Shown here piece by piece: positions 6,143-6,589 of a stretch of DNA of 6,589 nucleotides. The DNA comes from Vulcanimicrobiota bacterium. Its GTDB lineage: Bacteria; Vulcanimicrobiota; Vulcanimicrobiia; Eremiobacterales; Eremiobacteraceae. The stretch covers positions 1 to 6,589 of the forward strand of contig JAFANK010000023.1 in the NCBI GenBank assembly GCA_019232725.1, given 5' to 3'. A model generated the notes under the pieces. It was given only the letters and a program-made list of their open reading frames with translations. It was not told where the DNA came from and did not search any database. The position numbers and the translations under genes were made by a program. The stretch's first letter is position 1; each line of letters starts with the position of its first letter.

Positions 6143-6589
6143 GGCCCATCAACGGTCAAGCGTTCGCGAATCGCGATTTCGTCGGTGCGCGCGTCATCGA
6201 TCCGGCACTCGACCTCGACGCGATCCGCACCATCGTCGTGCGGCGCGGCGTCATCACCGCATTGCTCGAGGGCGCACCCGCCGCCACCGACGCTGATACC
6301 GAACGTATCGACTGCGCCGGCATGGTCCTGTGTCCAGGATTCATCGACCCGCACGTCCACCTGCGCGAGCCAGGCGATACCCACAAAGAGACGCTCGCCA
6401 CAGGCTTGGCCGCAGCTGCTGCCGGCGGCTTCACCGCGGTCGCGGCGATGCCGAACACCCGGCCCGCACTCGACACGACTGAGCGCGTCAGCGTGTTGCG
6501 CGCGGATGCAGCAGCCCTGCACGGCACCCGCTGTTACGCTATAGGCGCGATCACGATCGATCGTGCCGGCACAGATATCGCGCCGCTGC
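6139..6589 (+). CDS. pyrC: Dihydroorotase, type I (3' end missing)
   Basis: The first 150 residues of an amidohydrolase that cyclises N-carbamoyl-L-aspartate to L-dihydroorotate, step 3 of UMP synthesis; the right edge cuts the gene. A short N-terminal beta domain (VVRRGVITAL, 33-42) leads into CPGFIDPHVHLREPG (65-79), which carries the metal ligands H72 and H74 and the substrate-binding R76. MPNTRP (104-109) supplies the conserved asparagine, and GAIT (136-139) is the next family segment. The DPHVHLREPG form and the N-terminal domain mark the longer type I enzyme (about 420-430 residues) and not the enteric type II. Intact metal ligands argue that it is active, unlike the degenerate PyrC-like partners of some PyrB complexes, although the later ligands are off the window. 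ATG overlaps the pyrB stop by four bases (ATGA). From family operons, carA and carB are likely downstream, but this is unseen. Hydantoinase or allantoinase is unlikely given the pyr context. Confidence 0.94.
   Translation, partial: MRPINGQAFANRDFVGARVIDPALDLDAIRTIVVRRGVITALLEGAPAATDADTERIDCAGMVLCPGFIDPHVHLREPGDTHKETLATGLAAAAAGGFTAVAAMPNTRPALDTTERVSVLRADAAALHGTRCYAIGAITIDRAGTDIAPL

Overview
This window is a stretch of ordinary bacterial chromosome with high GC content and dense coding. It holds six recognisable or partly recognisable genes. From left to right they are the 3' part of clpX, a stand-alone SAM-dependent methyltransferase of the CmoB/DUF1698-like group, a small unrecognised gene on the minus strand, valS, and then the start of a de novo pyrimidine operon: pyrR, pyrB and the 5' part of pyrC. 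I see no rRNA, tRNA, CRISPR array, insertion sequence or phage gene, and no gene-free stretch longer than 100 bases.

Layout: clpX runs in from the left edge and ends at 732. A 93-base gap with no recognisable terminator or promoter leads to the methyltransferase (826-1497). That gene converges, with only six bases between, on the small minus-strand gene (1504-1857). The minus-strand gene has a strong Shine-Dalgarno sequence and is divergent from valS across a 97-base region (1858-1954) that must carry the start signals for both. valS (1955-4633) is followed after 28 bases by pyrR, which probably starts at a TTG. pyrR overlaps pyrB by four bases (GTGA) and pyrB overlaps pyrC by four bases (ATGA), so the three pyr genes look translationally coupled. 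The valS-pyrR spacing suggests that valS is co-transcribed with them.

How the genes work together: PyrB (aspartate transcarbamoylase) makes carbamoyl aspartate and PyrC (type I dihydroorotase) closes it to dihydroorotate, which are steps 2 and 3 of UMP synthesis. PyrR senses UMP/PRPP status and regulates the operon in many bacteria. ValRS charges tRNA-Val. ClpX unfolds proteins for ClpP. The methyltransferase and the small minus-strand gene have no clear link to the others.

Organism: the gene order pyrR-pyrB-pyrC with a type I dihydroorotase is typical of Gram-positive bacteria and several related deep phyla (Actinobacteria, Chloroflexi, Deinococcus, Eremiobacterota and others) and unlike enteric bacteria. 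The clpX-valS neighbourhood, GC-rich codons and ValRS details make an uncultured lineage such as Eremiobacterota (WPS-2) my tentative guess. That is recall and inference, not proof. I did not find a convincing undescribed system here. The points most worth a second look are a perfect 8-bp stem just inside the pyrR start, the valS-pyrR linkage, and the two uncharacterised genes between clpX and valS.
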